A DNA stretch of 64,000 nt, from NCBI GenBank assembly GCA_037179385.1, contig CM074193.1, positions 7,957,547-8,021,546 of the forward strand, in the 5' to 3' direction. The stretch is from Holothuria scabra (taxonomy: Eukaryota; Echinodermata; Holothuroidea; Aspidochirotida; Holothuriidae). A model generated the notes under the pieces. It was not told where the DNA came from, ran no database searches, and saw only the letters and a list, made by a program, of their open reading frames with translations. The first letter of the stretch is position 1, and the number at the start of each line of letters is the position of its first letter. Below are positions 23,873 to 38,436 of this stretch, piece after piece. Made by a program: the position numbers and the translations under genes.

Positions 23873-24312
23873 ACATCCTACAGTGGTGATAAACACAGTT
23901 ACATCCTGTAGTGGTGATAAACACATTTACATCCTGTAGTGGTGATAAACACAGTTACATCCTGTAGTGGTGATAAACACAGTTACATCCTATAGTGGTG
24001 ATAAACACAGTTACATCCTATAGTGGTGATAAACACAGTTACATCCTGTAGTGGTGATAAACAGTTACATCCTCCAGTGGTGATAAACACAGTTACATCC
24101 TGTAGTGGTGATAAACACATTTACATCCTGTAGTGGTGATAAACACAGTTACATCCTGTAGTGGTGATAAACACATTTACATCCTGTAGTGGTGATAAAC
24201 ACAGTTACATCCTGTAGTGGTGATAAACACAGTTACATCCTATAGTGGTGATAAACACAGTTACATCCTATAGTGGTGATAAACACAGTTACATCCTATA
24301 GTGGTGATACTC
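23873..24312. repeat. 28-bp minisatellite, ~16 units
   Basis: Unit ACATCCTGTAGTGGTGATAA plus ACACAGTT. Variants alternate CAGTT/CATTT and CTGTAG/CTATAG, and one unit near 24055 is 4 bp short. Continuous repeats without spacers. Confidence 0.95.
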
Positions 24313-24319
24313 ACAAATA

Positions 24320-27140
24320 CACCCTTTCAGCTTCACTTCAACTACCCAACCTACAGACCCTATCCACCCCAGGAGTTGTCTCCTCCACAAACTCCTGATT
24401 CAGCTTTCAATTTGTATACATTGGTGTTTTTTGGTTTTTTTTCATGTTTCTGACTTTGTGCATTTTTTTAAATTCTCACAGAAACACTTTCACTCCTTCA
24501 TTACTCTGTAAGAGCAAACGATCAGCTGCCACCTACTTTAAATTAAAAAAAATTTATGCAGCCTTACACAAACACCTTGCAGCAGGCCGCAAATGGCACC
24601 TGAGATTGAGCAAAACTAGTACTATGTTTATCTGGCAGTGACACTGTAGTAAAATGCATTGTCCTCAACAATTTTTCCCTATTTATTTTCAACTTTCCAC
24701 TTCCTCTGTCACATTCCTCATACCATGAGAAATAATTTATAGCAATAGCAATACCATCTAAAGCAGTAACATTTCATTAACAAATATGGTTTAGTAGTCT
24801 CAAAGTAACAGAGAAAGATTAAATAAATGCTCTAAAAGTTAATACTTCTGGAGGATTCAACACACTGCTATGCTTTAAGATGACTTCAACATCCACACAA
24901 CAGCCACAAATTCTTACACCCATCCTTCCTCCCCCCCTCCCCTACACACAAAGATCCCCCCCCTCACCCCCACCCCCCTACACACACACAAAGAGATGCA
25001 TTCATTTATAGGAATGACTATCTCAACTGTTGTGTGAGAATAAAAGAATTCTCAATTTTGTTTCTTCTTATATGAGTATTTGAACTCATCCAATCTTTAC
25101 AAAGGTACTGTCTGTCATTACTCTGGATAAAAGAGAATGCTCCATCTTTCTACCTTAAAGAATACATGCACTCACCTCTGAGTTGCATCAAGGAGATATA
25201 ACCAAGGAATGACTAATATTTTACTCAATGTAAAAAAATGTTTTGGTTCGTTCCACATTCCTCTGCTCACTCATGTGTGGAAAGCACATAAATAGCTGGC
25301 AGGAATGATTCAAGTACACCCAAGGTATTTCAAAGTAACCTTGAGTTTGTTTTGTTTATTTAATAATGAGGGAGCATCACTGATCCCATTGGTTCATTCA
25401 AAAAACACTAACAGTATAAAAATCAATTTGTCAACAGTTCAGTTATTCCACATAACCTGGAAAGTTTTGTGATATGAGGATATAAAAACAGGACAAGATC
25501 TAAGTTTTGTAGGTATTATATGTGGAAGGAATGATACAAATCTGTATAAAATATATAAACATTAGTTACTATCTGGTAAGACTAAGATTAAAAAAGACAA
25601 AATGGTCGCCTGACTGAGAAAATTTAGCGTTACAGTATGATTCCATCCATGATTCATGTTTTTGTATGTAACGGCTTCGGCAAGCAGAGCACTAAGAAAC
25701 TTTTGAAGAAAGCTCAGAGAATTTCTTACTGCTGAACAGCTTTGCAACCAAAATAAGATAAGAATGTTGCACATCTTCAATTAACTGTGACATATTTACA
25801 TAGTTTTAGGTGAGTTTTTCACTGGTTATGTACCAAAACATAGCAACTTCTAAAAGCCACAATTTTCACAGCAAGATTATTTAGTGTAACAATTCTCAAA
25901 TTAATGTTATGTAGATTAGGCAAGGAATGAGAAATGGGACATGAATTTACTGTTATTTGTATTCAAGACTTTATACCAACATGTATTTAAAAAATAATTT
26001 ATGCAAAAATATGCAGCCCATAATATATTATGAATATTATTAAAGCTGCATATATATGTATATGTATGTACTCAGCTGATAATGGGCTGCTTTCTTTTCC
26101 ACACTTTACATAAAACTAAAACTACCTGACCTGTTTAATATGCATACAACAACTAAATCTCAAAAACAGTTACATAAGCAACACAGAAAAACCAAATTTC
26201 TATCCCACAATCCATTGCTATTACTATTTGAAAAAGGCTATGGATACGATATAAACAAGCTGACTTTCATCTTGTCTATTCTCTATTAATCGTTCAAGAA
26301 AGGCCTTTACAAACAAATCTCCAGTCCAGATAAGCTGACCCCCTCCCTCCAGATGTTTGGTCAGTCAGTCAATTGTGTTGTAATTGTTACTGATGCACAG
26401 AAGGAATTCAAAACAGCATATTGTTTTCTTTTTTTTTCACAAAAGGGATTCCAGCAGGGTGTTAGTCCAGGCAGATTTAGCATTTATAAAGGTAGTCCCT
26501 ACTTCAAAAATAGTTAAGACTGATTATACGTTTGATATTTTTATCCGATGGTCCTATTGAGATTCAAACTCAAGATTAATTTCACCTCTTATGAAGCATG
26601 TGTAAAAACAGGCTAGTTTTGATCAACTTGTTGGTCAGTTTTTCTTTGCAGAATTTCTTTTCAAACGATTAATTTTTGGGGTGAAAGCTATGCAGTTAAA
26701 GCTTGATTTATTATACATAAGAGAAAAGACCTCAAATTATCTTTCCCATTTGAAATGAGTTTCAAGTACAAGCATAAAGTACACATTACTCCACAAAACA
26801 TACAAACAGTACATTGACATTGTATAAGAATAAATGCACCAATCCCTAGCATTCTCTACATAAAATATGAATTATTAATATTTAAAAAATAAATTGATAC
26901 ATTGTAAATATATTGATTTCATATACAAATTCCCTTATTAACATGCCAAGCACCATTTTTGACAGCTTAAAAAATTTGGCATAAAATTAAATTCCTTCTT
27001 TAAGAAAGAGTCATTTATTTTCAACCAGCAGGATTTAAGATCCCAACAGAATCCCCTGCAAATAATCCACTTACTTAGAACAAGGTCCCACCATCTTTCA
27101 AAAAGTGGAACCATGGACCCTCCTCCATCATGGCCACACT
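24320..27140. other. Intergenic, probably including the ROS1 3' UTR
   Basis: AT-rich, with a C-rich simple stretch at 24935-24995. No gene, terminal repeat or RNA recognised. Confidence 0.45.
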
Positions 27141-27149
27141 ACAGCACCA

Positions 27150-27155
27150 TTTATT
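27150..27155 (-). terminator. Candidate ROS1 polyadenylation signal
   Basis: AATAAA on the - strand about 150 bp after the ROS1 stop. Others lie further on, for example near 27013. This is position evidence only. Confidence 0.3.
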
Positions 27156-27306
27156 TAAGGCAGGTCAATTGAAGGCATGTCACTGAGTTATAATGCTCAC
27201 TGATTGTGACATAGTGGCAGTGATATAGCATTTGCTACGAAAAACAAGAAATGGGTATTAAAACCCCCCTAACTTGAAAGCCTTCTTAATCAGCAACCAG
27301 ACTTCT

Positions 27307-28073
27307 TCATACATTATAGTACTCTACTTGCAATTTTCCATTTTCTCCCTCCTCTGAAAACTGTCTAAATGGATTTTGATTGGCTCTGGCTCCATGGGCC
27401 CCGGTGGTCCCATTGGTCTGAGGTCCTTGAATGTTAGCTGCAGGTGAAGGTGGCACTCCGCGAGCGCGTGTTTTCTTGCCTGATGGACGCGAGGGTGGTG
27501 GCCCACTTGGTCTTGATATAGATGATTGTGAGGATGTACGAGAAGAACTTCTAGAGGATTGTGATGGAGGGACGGGCGCTGGCCTCTCAGGCATTCCTAA
27601 ATTGCCTGATATAGTAGCTGGTCCTGTTGGTGCTCTCCTTTTTTTAGAATCGGAATTAAGTCTTCTAGGGGAGGCACCAGCAGGAATGTTTACACTACCT
27701 CCTCTAACAACACCAGGTGATGGTACAACATCAGGCTTTGAGCTAGGCTGTACAGATGAAGCACTTCTACCGACAGGCATGGCAAGGTATCGTTCATCTA
27801 TAGCTCTCTTGTTCTGGTGCCAAGATTGCTGGTTGGCAGCAGCGTCCAATATTGGCTGAGGACTTTTAGGAACATCTCCGCCACCTTTGAATAACCTCCT
27901 AAAACTACCTTCCCTCTTCTTTTCTCCAGGTCCTTCTGCTTTCAAATTTTCATCTTGCTCCACAACTAAATTTGGTGGTTTCTGTTTTGCTTTAATCTCA
28001 TCTTTATCCATTGGTTGAAGATAGTCATCACTATTAAGATTCTGATTCACCAAACTGTAGTTTATTTTTTCCT
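27307..28073 (-). CDS. ROS1: ROS1 last exon: Ser/Pro-rich cytoplasmic tail
   Basis: Acceptor TTGGCTTTCAG; stop TGA at 27309-27307. About 255 residues, roughly twice the human tail. It starts [20 protein letters not shown], where LNSDD is shared with human ROS1. The tail has basic patches ([14 protein letters not shown]), several PxxP stretches and a Ser/Arg run, and ends VEYYNV. INYSLV fits an ITIM-type SH2 ligand, and the terminal YYN fits a GRB2-type pYxN site. These docking roles are inference. Confidence 0.92.
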
Positions 28074-31000
28074 CTGAAAGCCAAATACCAATGATTATTA
28101 ATGAATATTTTGGCATTCAAAATACATCAATATTCATCATCTTTGATCAGGTACTATTTCAGGGAATAATTTAATGTACAAGATTTGAATACTAGTATCT
28201 TAAGTTCTTCACAGTTATAAAATGAAAGCAATGCAAAGTATGGCTTCTGCAGAATCCAACCATTAATACTTGGCAATGCTGATGGCATGTACACAAATTT
28301 TTCATGATTTTCTTTTTTAATAAAACACTTTGCCATTGAACAATTTTACTGAAAAGGAAAGCTTGTAAATGAAGAGAAAAAGAGATAAGACTAAAAAGTA
28401 AATCGGACTTCCAAGAAAATGTAGGCAAAGTATTAGATAAAGTCAGTAGTGGGAGAAATTAGGGTTAATAGATTAATTTAAAAAGCTAGCGATTGCCAAC
28501 TTTCCTTTCCATATCATACTGAAACTTAAAAATCATAATTAAGTATTCAGTAAATACCCAGCAATCCAATCAGAGACCTACTGACTGAGTGGTTCTAGAT
28601 TTAATCTTTACTTACACTGACCTCTCAACTTTAATAAATTTATTCCCCTTTCCTCCCCCCCCCCTCAAAGAACAAAAAAAAATGATCTGGAATCAGCCAC
28701 TCCATTTCAAGCCCTTTTTTTAATACCCAGTCTGTTTTGTGCAGGTGGCCGGTTAAGTGCAAGCTTTTTGCTTTTTCCAGAATTTCCTAGAAAAAGTTTT
28801 TGTATATTTACATATGTCTGTACTTTGTGATGTTTGTGGAAACTAAATGCAATGAAATAAACTGGAGAGAAAAAAACCCTTCTTAATAAGATCTCCATTT
28901 CAATAAGTACAATATGTTTTACTTGAAGCAATTTTTGTCACTTACAGAAGAAATATAAAGAAAATGAATTTCCCATTGAGGAAAGCCTACCTAAGAAAGC
29001 CTCATTGTCATAACCAGGACCATAGGACTTTCGGCGGAATGCCTCACATCTGTCCAAAATCACCAAAAATGAAGGCCTGGCCTTTGCCATTTTCTCCCAA
29101 CACTTGGTCATGAGTGCATACCTGTTAAAAAAAAAAAATTCAAGAAAATTTTTGTTTCCACAAAGGTTCTTCCACACATTTAGAAAAAAAGTCCCCATTC
29201 CTGCCATATTTCAAAGTGATTTTGTTCTTATCAAAGTATAATTTAATAGCAACTAAAAGGAAAACACAATCACATTTGCAGCTCTATTGAAATGTTCACA
29301 GTACCATTGTTCACTCTTGTGACAAAACATCCTTTTAATTTACATCTAATATGCAAAGATCTAATACGAAAGTATCTAGAAAGCAACTGATGAAAGATGC
29401 AGTTACGCTTCAGCTTAATAACCTGGTTTCATCTTGCGGTGTCCACTGTCGTTTTTCTAGTTGTGGAGCACTGTATTGTTTTCCTAAGTCCATTGTTTAT
29501 ACAGAGCACCTTACACTGCAGCAGTAGGTTCCATTTTTTGTAAGGCTCCATAAGGAAATCAAACGTGGACCTCCTGTGTGTGACACGGATTCTCTACCAC
29601 TTAACTAAACTAAACAGGTGTTCATGGTAGGTTGGTTGGTGGGTCCGTCCGTCCATCGGTCAGTCAGTCAGTCCATCCGCCAGTCAGTTAGATACGATTT
29701 AATAACACGTCAACACCAATGTTGGGACCACGAAGGATGTGAGTAATTTAGCTAATATGACATACTTAGGTTACACTGGTTGCTGGTGCTTCTTGAGACA
29801 GTATCCACTCAAATATTCAGTAAATAACAGCAAAACTGATACATGTATACCAATCAGTTTACACAGGATTCTTTCTACCACTTAATAGTATTCATGACTT
29901 TTCAACTACAACTCTCAAACTAGCAATGAACTCGATCTGATTTTTATGAAGAAAATTACAGCTAGAAAAAAGTCAAGTAAAGCTGTTCTTTAGAACCAAA
30001 CTTTTGATTCTTTACTTTTGAGAATTGAAAAGTGCAAATGTGTCATTTTATAACTTTCCATGTTCTTCATGATTTGCTGGAACTCCATGTTAAAGCACAG
30101 ATTGGGCCCATCAATTAAAAGCCTGACTAAGCAGACATATTGTTCAAAAGAAAGTAACCAGCACCATAACAACTGCTGGTATACTATGACAATATAGCTG
30201 TTCTTTGAAACTGAACACCATACCCACATTTATGCACCAGATAAAAAATGAGGTCATGTTGCACTGAGGCCACATCTCACTCTACAAACTAGTCACATAA
30301 CATAGCTCCCTCCCACAATACAAGACACAAGTCAAATTACTTGCCTGTAATACCATCATCAAGGAATAATAAATTTACTTACATGTCATCTGGACAAACA
30401 TCTGGTCGATCTAAACGTCCCCCCTCTGTTACAAACTTCAGTACTTCAATATTTGTTCTAGCTGGGTAAGGTTGTTGTCCGAATGTAAACACCTCCCAGA
30501 CTAATACACCAAATGCCCTGAAGACAGACACAAAATATTTGATCAAAACGTATTTCCATTCTACCACAACAAAATAAAAGGTTAATCATATGTGCAATCA
30601 ACTGACTGCCAAATGTCCAGTGAATAAAACTATTTTCCTATAGACGAATCCCATCAGGGCTTGTGTTTAGTGACTGTAGATAGCCATTAATCGAGTCCAC
30701 CAGTCTTAAATTGTCTTCAGTTTTGTCTATTTGTAATTTCTAGCCAACATATACAAAAAAAAATTGAGGGAACTAAGAGGTACTTTTATGTGCAACCATC
30801 CATGGTACAGATAAGCAAATAAATTGAAAGATTGAAAGATAATAGACCCCAGTAATGGCCAACTAGAATCAAACCATCACTTGCTGTCTGGATTCGTCTA
30901 TAAAGGATAAAAGTACACTCAGAAGGCAAAGTTAATGGGGATTTTGTAAAAATATGTTTTCCTGTCTTTTTTAAGTAAAACTGACATCAATATCCTTGAA

Positions 31001-34000
31001 GAGCTAATAATTATCCCCGAGAATGCTAGTCCTCAAAGAGCTAATAATTATGCATTACAAAGCTATATTTTTTTCTATCAATTAGTCCTCTAACAAGAAA
31101 GGAAAAGAAATTGATGTGTTGAGGGGGAGGGGGATGGACAAGGGGTATACTGTGACTCAAAAACTATCAATTGAAAGCCTCTGGGAGGGGTGGAGAAAAA
31201 TTTATTTCCCGGGGAGGAGGGTAATGCCTTATTTCCCCTATACATAAAAGGCAATTTTTTTCTTCTGACGGCAAAATTTCCCTCCAAATGAGGCAATTAA
31301 GGAAATACATATGTAGATAGGAGCTGGAGGAACCAAATAGACAATCAAATCTACAAGCATGGTCTTCAGGTTGGTAGGACAACTGCATTGAGGCATCTTT
31401 TCCTTGTTCTGAAGCATTTATTTTTTCATTCTAAAGTGATGGAACAATCAACAACCAAAGACAGCATTGTTCCTACAAAAGTGGCAACTGCAATGTTTCA
31501 AAGCCATTTATGGCAAACAGAGATGAGTAGTAGTTTACACAAAGATAATTTAAAGAACAGAGGGCAAGAATGCATTGATTGATATTTCAATGAATTCATC
31601 CCATATGAGTAATTAGAGGTTCACATGGAACTACAAAGTCCCCACAATGTTACTGATTTACACAATACATCCATCACATTTTAGAAGTTGTTTTAATATC
31701 AACCTTGAAATAAATACTGAGACCTTGAAAATAAACATGGCCTCAGCTGGAATATTCTGATTAATAAGGTTCAAATGTACAACATGAGATGAAGACAAGA
31801 CAGCATTCAACATATATGACAGTTCACTAATGTGAGGATATGATGTCACATGTGCTTGATTCATGTTCACCTTTTAATAGAAAATGTGACAAACTTACCT
31901 GTTCATGTCTTGAGAACCAAACTTCATATTTCAATGGAAATTTCACCACACTGCTCAGAATAAAACCCTCCAATCTATTAAGCTTTACAAGACCTTAGAC
32001 CCTTCTTTAAAACATGGGGGAAATTTCAACATTTTGGGGTTCCTAGCTAAGAGGTCTCATTTTACCCTTTATTTAAACTTATACTAATATTTACCAGATA
32101 TCAGAAGCATTTGTAAATAGTCCGTCAATCAGAGCTTCCGGCGCCATCCACCTGACAGGAAGCAATCCTTCACCTTCTTTCCTGTAATAATCACTCTTAT
32201 AAATATCTCGGGCAAGACCAAAATCTCCAATTTTGACAATTCTGCACTTTGCATCTTCATATCCTTTGCATGAAACTAGACAATTTCTTGCTGCCAAATC
32301 TCTGTGAAATGACATAGGTGCAGGAACATATAAACAGGACACTTAGGATAATTTATAAATGATTAAGGTATATTTAAACCAAAAATAAATATGCTTTATC
32401 TTACTAAAAGCTTTCCTTTACATTTTACAAAGAGGAAATTTCCCCTTTCAACAAGAGGATGGAAACTTTCACATCTTGCCTGAAAATTGTAGCAGATTTC
32501 AGCTGTGATATAAATGCACCTATGTATTACATCCAAAAGCAGTAATTGACTAACACTACATGTAATGATGCCATAAAATTTTGAACCTAAATTTGGCTTG
32601 TGATGTTAGATTTTTACACTACATAATACTACAAATATATATAAAATACTACATTTTCAAAGACATTTACAGAACATGCTTTCAACCTAAATTTGACCTC
32701 TAATGTTATGAAATTTACTATTAATCAGATTTTTACACTACATAATACTACAAATACATATAAAATATTAGATTTTCAAAGGTGCTTACAGAACAGAAAT
32801 CAATCAAGATTTCTGTTCCACTTTTAACAGTAATAGCATTAAGCTTCCTGCCACAGTCAATACGTCAGGTAGAATTGCCAAATATTTAACATGCCCACAT
32901 GACATGAACTGCTAACATGTCATTATACATTATTTTATCCTCCAATCATAACTGATTTGCAAGCATATCTGTTAATAACTTTCAGCTTTGCACTACATCT
33001 TTGCTTCAGTTAAGCAACAGATCTTTTCAGTCAGTGCATTCACTGAACTAGAAAGCCAAAAGGCTTAGTGATTCCTTGCCATATGATATATTGTAATAAT
33101 AATGAACATGGATGCCCACATGACAAGCATGAGATCCCTCACTAATACTGAGGTATACTAGAAGGTCAAAACCTTTTGAGATCATGTGACCCAAAATGAC
33201 CTTTCACACTCACTTAAAACAATAGGGAGCAACTACCTAAAAAGACCATCAACATGCTAAATATGAGCAATTCACAAACTGGGTATGGGCTCCCTCCACA
33301 GTTCAACAACCACATAAAATGTCATGTCTTCAAGGTTTTGCCCTTTTGTGACCCCAACCTTTGACCTCCACAAACAAAAGAAATCTCCCACGCAGTTACT
33401 GTATGATGCTGGTAAACTATGTTGTCTATTAACTTGATAAAGAGATATTTTTGAAACATGCTCCTTTAAATCAAAATTTTGGGTATTGAGGATAGCTCTC
33501 TATATAATGATGTCTCTATGATCCAAAAAGTTGACTGCATTGAGGTTAGTGTTACAACAAGCCCTAATCCTAACAGTCATCCATAAATTGGAACATACAG
33601 TAGAGACATCTCAACAGAAAGGTGTAACCTTGGCTATTTAGTGGTGGTCCTTTTGTAATTGTTTTTTGGTGTAATGACCTTCCCAATGACTATGAAATCC
33701 TTGAAAATTAACAAAAAATGGGAACACTAATAATCCAGAAATTAACAAGATTTGTAATTTGCCTTAATTTGTCTGCTTGTAGGAACACCACATAACAGAG
33801 TACAAGTCAAGTGTCCTTCGTTTGATACACAGTAGATACTATTAGGCTAGTTCTGATTACCTGAACTGCAGTACTTTCTGAAAAACAAGCCTTACTGAGA
33901 GGGCTAAATAAGTGTCAGACTAGATCTCCAGACAGGTAGGAAATGGTTAAAGCCATTGAGCTGTATGATTCAATCAGAAAACCCCTCAGGACACTGTGGC

Positions 34001-37000
34001 AGTCAAATGTGATGAATTAGGTATTAAAGATAACAGTGACCAGCAATTTTCACAGACTCTGGTGGGTCAGTTACAATTTGATTCATTCAGTTAGGCAATC
34101 TCAGTTCAAGCATGCTCAGGGGTATTTGATCCAAATGATCAGTTATTTAGTTCTTTTTATAAAACTAATTACCCGTGGTGTATTTAATTATCTAGTTCCC
34201 ACTTCCATGTCCTTATGAGGACAGTGGCACAAGGTTTGTCTGCAACTTTTAACAATCTTTGATACTAAATTTAATGTTCTCTTCATATTTTCTTTAGGGT
34301 TATGGAAGAAACAATGCTTGTATGTTCTAAAAGAAATTTTGGGCATCATACAGAGCACTTGATCTGTTCAAAGTTTACACTTATGAAGTTCCCCACTGAA
34401 CAATTCTTCTGCTTTGTGGGCATGGAAGCTTTCTCCAATATATTCAGACTATGTCCCCAAATAACCCTCATACAGCCTTTGTTTAACTCACATATTTCAT
34501 GAAAATCTATAGGCCAAGATACTTATGGCAAAATCAGCATACCTATGACAGAGATAAATTAACTAACATGTCAGCCTGATGAACAGTTTTTTCCTTTTTA
34601 ACTTTTCAGATTTTGTTCTACCCACTTACTCTTATGCGTATTTATACTGGCACTAAATGTTATAGGGCAAAACTTCAAACCAAAATCAACACTAGAAAGC
34701 CAACAGGCTTAGTGATTCCTTGCCATATGATATATCAATAGCAAACATGGAAACAAACATGACATGCATGAGATCCCATACAATTATCCTACTGAACTGA
34801 GATACCTTACCAGTGAGGCCAAAACTTTTTGACCTCATGTGACCCAAAATGACCTTTCGACCCCTTAAAAACAATAGTGATCACCTCACCAACACGTCCA
34901 TCAACATGAGCAATTCAAAATTAAGCTTAGTACAGTATGAGTATGGAAGTACTACCTCCATGGTATGAGATCCCTCACAGTTATCCCCCTAAAAATATTA
35001 TGTCTAAAGGGTTTTATCTTTTGTCACCTCAAACCTTTGATCTCCACAAACAAGAGGAATTTCTCACACAGCTTTAACATGCCAGAAAACTGTTTTGTCT
35101 CATTACTTGATAAAGCGGTATTTTGAAACCATTTTTATCCAAAGTTTGATCAATGGGGACAGCTCACCTTCTGAAGTCTCTGTCTTCCGATGCCTCTATG
35201 TTTCCAAAAGTCTGCTACTGAGGTTAGTGTTTAAACAAGCCCTCATCCAAACACTCTCCTACATGCATTGGATCAAAAACTGTGTTCTCACATACCCCAC
35301 GCTCGAGGTAACACTGTGTTACCGCACGCTCGAGTAACGTGGGACCGCAGGTTAACACAGGGTCGGTGTTTAAATTTCGATCCACCCCAAATCGCAGGGT
35401 TAAGCAGTTTTAAACATCGTGTTTGTTTTAATCAAGCAAGGTCACAGGTATTTATGGCACTGATGACAGGTATTTTCTTACATTTTACTGTAATCGGTGT
35501 GTAAAATATTTGACCTCGTTACTATGGTAATGCTATCCAACCAAAGAAACACTGGGTATGTGAGAACACAGACTAGAAAACACAGGGTTAGCCTGCGGTT
35601 TTGTCTGATTGTAAACACGAGTTAACACTAGGTGTTGCGGGGTATGTGAGACCAAGCCTAAAGAGACATCTGAACAGAGATGTGTCACCTTGGCTATTAG
35701 TGATGGCAATTTTTGCTTTATGGGGGAAATGCCCCACCCATTGTCTATGGTATCCTTTGCAAATTAACAAAAGCTGATATCTATATTAATCCATAATTTA
35801 ACAAGACTTTTAATTCGCCTTTTGTCTACTTATACTGTAGGTACAGCATAACACACAGTACAAGTTTTCCTTGTTTGATACACAGTATACAACATTACCC
35901 TTGCTCTTATTACCTGAACTAATTTTAAACGACAGCAGCAATGCAAAATAAAATCTTAATACTTTTGAAAAGTGTCATTAAGGGTAATCTTGAGGCAGTG
36001 GTTCTATGCATTAAGCTTAATGATACACTTTTTTTTTTTTGGGGGGGGGGGGGGGGGGGGATAGTGACATGGATAAAAATGAAATGTGAGACAAGAATTC
36101 CCACTCGATGATGATATTTGACATAACTATAATCCTTCACATAGGGGTTACTTTTTTGGTGCAGTTATCCAGATATATGCAGAGATGAGGCAAGTAGTAT
36201 GCTGATACATTTTATGCTATCAAAAATTTAAAACAAATTTTACAATGAAACTAAAGTGATAAATAATCACTGTAGAGCATATTGAAAATGTAAAGCAGAA
36301 GCACCAATGTAGATAGACACCAATGTTTCAATCTGTGTTCAACAAAAATCCTAACACAAACACACTATTTGTTCAATTCCACCAGCTTTTATGTAAAGGA
36401 CACTATTTCTGAAGGGTGTCAAGCTACAGTATTTCTAAGATGACTTTCAGTTTAGAAACTTGATCAAGTGTACATGAACTTCTCCATCTCCAGACAATGG
36501 CTAGGCAAACAACTTTTATTTGTGGTCAGATGAGACAAGATAATGTGGACAGTTATTTTATGCTTGATTTTGCAGAGGTGTGACTTTCATGGAGGTCTGA
36601 CATTTTGACCACAAATAGAGTACTAAATGCATGCAGGGAATGGCAGGAAATAGGAGTATATACAAACAATGGGCTGTCATGGTTGTTATGTAATGAGATA
36701 AAAATAAGCTTTCTTCAGAGGGTTTATAAGAGTCAATTAACACCACTTATACAGTAAAAAGCTTAAGTCAATTGAGCTGTATGTTTGTATGAGGTAATCC
36801 TTCAGGACACTGTGGGGATAACTGGCAGTCAACTGTGAAAAATAAGGCCAGATAACTGTTACCAAATGGCAAAGAATGGGTCAGTCACAATTTGATTCAC
36901 TCTATTAGGCAATGACAGTTCATGTGCACTGAAGGGTATTTGATACCAAATGATCAGTATAAATTAGGTTCTTTTTTGTAAAGCTAATTAACTGTGGTAT

Positions 37001-38393
37001 ATCTAATTAATCAATTCCCATTTCCAATTCATGCATGCTTGCATGCACATGTCCTCATGAGGACAGTAGGCACAAGGATTGCCAAACATTAGCACTTTTT
37101 GCCACTAAATTTAATGTTTTCTTCAGGTTTTTCTTTAAGATTATTGAAAAAGCAATGTAAGTATGTTATAAAAGAGATTCTTGTGCATCACACAGAATAC
37201 TCTCTGTTCAAAGTTTACACTTATGAAGTTCCACATCAGTCATCTACTTAGTGTGCATAGAAGCATCTTCTAATATTTTCAGACTATGTCCCTAAATGAA
37301 CCTTGTACAGACTGTTTAAACTCACATGTTCCACATCAGTTTCATGAAAATCTATTTACTTGTGGCTGCAAAATCAGCATACCCATGAGCATTGAAGCAT
37401 GTATGCTAGCCTGATGAACACATTTTGCCTTTTAAGATTTTATATTTTGCTCTGCCCACTTTTCATGTATTAATACTTGGAACTTAATGTAATAACAGGG
37501 TACAATTTCATGCCAGAATCAACATACTGCACAGTGTTCTACCATGTGATGTGCCTTTTTGTGCACCTAAGACCTTCTTCCTATGAGTTTGCTTCAGTAC
37601 TTTACAAATACATTTTCAAAATTACCTCACTAAAGAATTTAAATAGTGAAGTTAATGATCTGTTCCAAAAAAATTATATACCTATGCCTTTTACATTACC
37701 CATGCCAAATTATTCGTACGCTTTCACCCTAACCGCTCATGTATATTAACTTCAACAGTTATACTCTTTTGAGATTTAGTGTTTGCAAGGTTTAGATGTT
37801 TTGAACTCTGATGACCCCAAATGACCTTTGACATCCAATAAAAACAATAGGGGTCATCTACTCAATATGGACAATCCACTTGGTAAATATGAGACTCCTG
37901 GCAGTTACGTTTCTTGACATATGGTGTTAACAAGTTTTTGAGCTTTTCATCTCTAATGACCCCAAATGACCTTTGACCTCCACCAAAAATAATGGTGATC
38001 ATCTACTTGATATGGGCAATCCACCTGCTATGTATGAGATCCCTCACATATTCCCTTCTTGAGATACAGTGTTTACAAGATTTTGACCTTTTTTCCTCTG
38101 GTGACCCCAGATGACCTTTGACCTCCATCAAAAACAATAGGGACCATCTACTCAATATGGACAATCAGCATGGTAAGTATGAGATTGCTCACATTTTTCC
38201 TTCTGGAGATATCGTGTTTACAAGCAATTTCCAAGGTATTTACATTTTGACCTCTGGTGACCCCAAATGACCTTTGATCTCTACCAAAAAAAATAGGGAC
38301 CATCTACTCAATGTGGACATTCTACATGCCAAGTTTGAGATCCCTGGGGGTTACCCTTCTTGAGATATCGTGTTTACAAGCAGGCGTCACACA

Positions 38394-38436
<43 letters not shown>

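Noticed and set aside
23873..24312. CRISPR-like regular repeat
   Set aside because: Repeats are contiguous with no unique spacers, in a eukaryotic genome; it is a minisatellite.
27431..27859. 142-codon + strand frame
   Set aside because: Shadow of the ROS1 tail exon; the - strand frame continues from the kinase with correct phase.
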